Of a DNA stretch of 12,740 nt, positions 12,717 through 12,740 are shown one piece after another; position 1 is the first letter of the stretch, and each line of letters opens with the position of its first letter. The notes under the pieces were generated by a model. It was not told the origin of the DNA and made no database searches. It saw nothing but the letters and a program-made list of their open reading frames with translations. The stretch covers positions 1 through 12,740 of the forward strand of contig JBKHBT010000100.1 of the NCBI GenBank assembly GCA_046542255.1, read 5' to 3'. This DNA is from JBKHBT01 sp046542255 (lineage in GTDB: Bacteria > UBP14 > UBA6098 > JBKHBT01). A program made the translations under genes and the position numbers.

Positions 12717-12740
12717 AATTAAAGGTTTCCAAAGAAACTC

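Overview
The window is a 12.7 kb piece of an AT-rich bacterial chromosome, roughly 35-40 % G+C by eye. The organism is probably a diderm (Gram-negative). Two genes encode exported proteins that look like outer-membrane beta-strand proteins, and a third encodes a type IV pilus / type II secretion assembly ATPase. I cannot place the lineage firmly. The long metallopeptidase-propeller-barrel protein would fit uncultured relatives of the Fibrobacteres-Chlorobi-Bacteroidetes group, but that is a low-confidence inference.

Left and central part (1-8110, all minus strand). Read in the direction of transcription, this part begins with a PilB/GspE-type ATPase that carries a complete response-regulator receiver at its C terminus (8110-5882). 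Next come an unrecognised 195-residue soluble protein (5801-5214), an 893-residue protein made almost only of PAS domains with no output domain (5117-2436, TTG start), and a histidine kinase with a degenerate receiver and a GAF-like region (2238-649). A small exported protein follows, apparently translationally coupled to the kinase (647-144, GTG start), and then tRNA-Glu(CUC) (74-1). Promoter-like sequences lie before the ATPase, the 195-residue gene, possibly the PAS gene, and the tRNA, so this is a co-directional cluster rather than one proven operon. The simplest reading is a sensory pathway in which the kinase, informed by the PAS protein, could phosphorylate the receiver attached to the pilus/secretion motor. 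That link is inference.

Divergent region (8111-8556). This 446 bp non-coding stretch holds the ATPase promoter, two tandem copies of a ~110 bp structured repeat, and a promoter with an overlapping 16 bp palindrome in front of the next gene.

Right part. A plus-strand gene (8557-11406) encodes a 949-residue exported protein: a gluzincin-like HExxH metallopeptidase domain, a TolB-like propeller and a C-terminal beta-rich, barrel-like region. It converges with, and overlaps by 20 bp, a minus-strand gene for a cytoplasmic protein with four CxxC knuckles (12475-11387). Upstream of that gene lies a third copy of the repeat in the same orientation (12603-12716), so the repeats bracket the convergent pair.

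The most interesting points are the receiver-tagged pilus ATPase beside an output-less PAS protein and a pseudo-receiver kinase, the three-copy repeat with a hairpin that varies in a structure-preserving way, and a strong excess of the tetranucleotide TCGA in the coding DNA.
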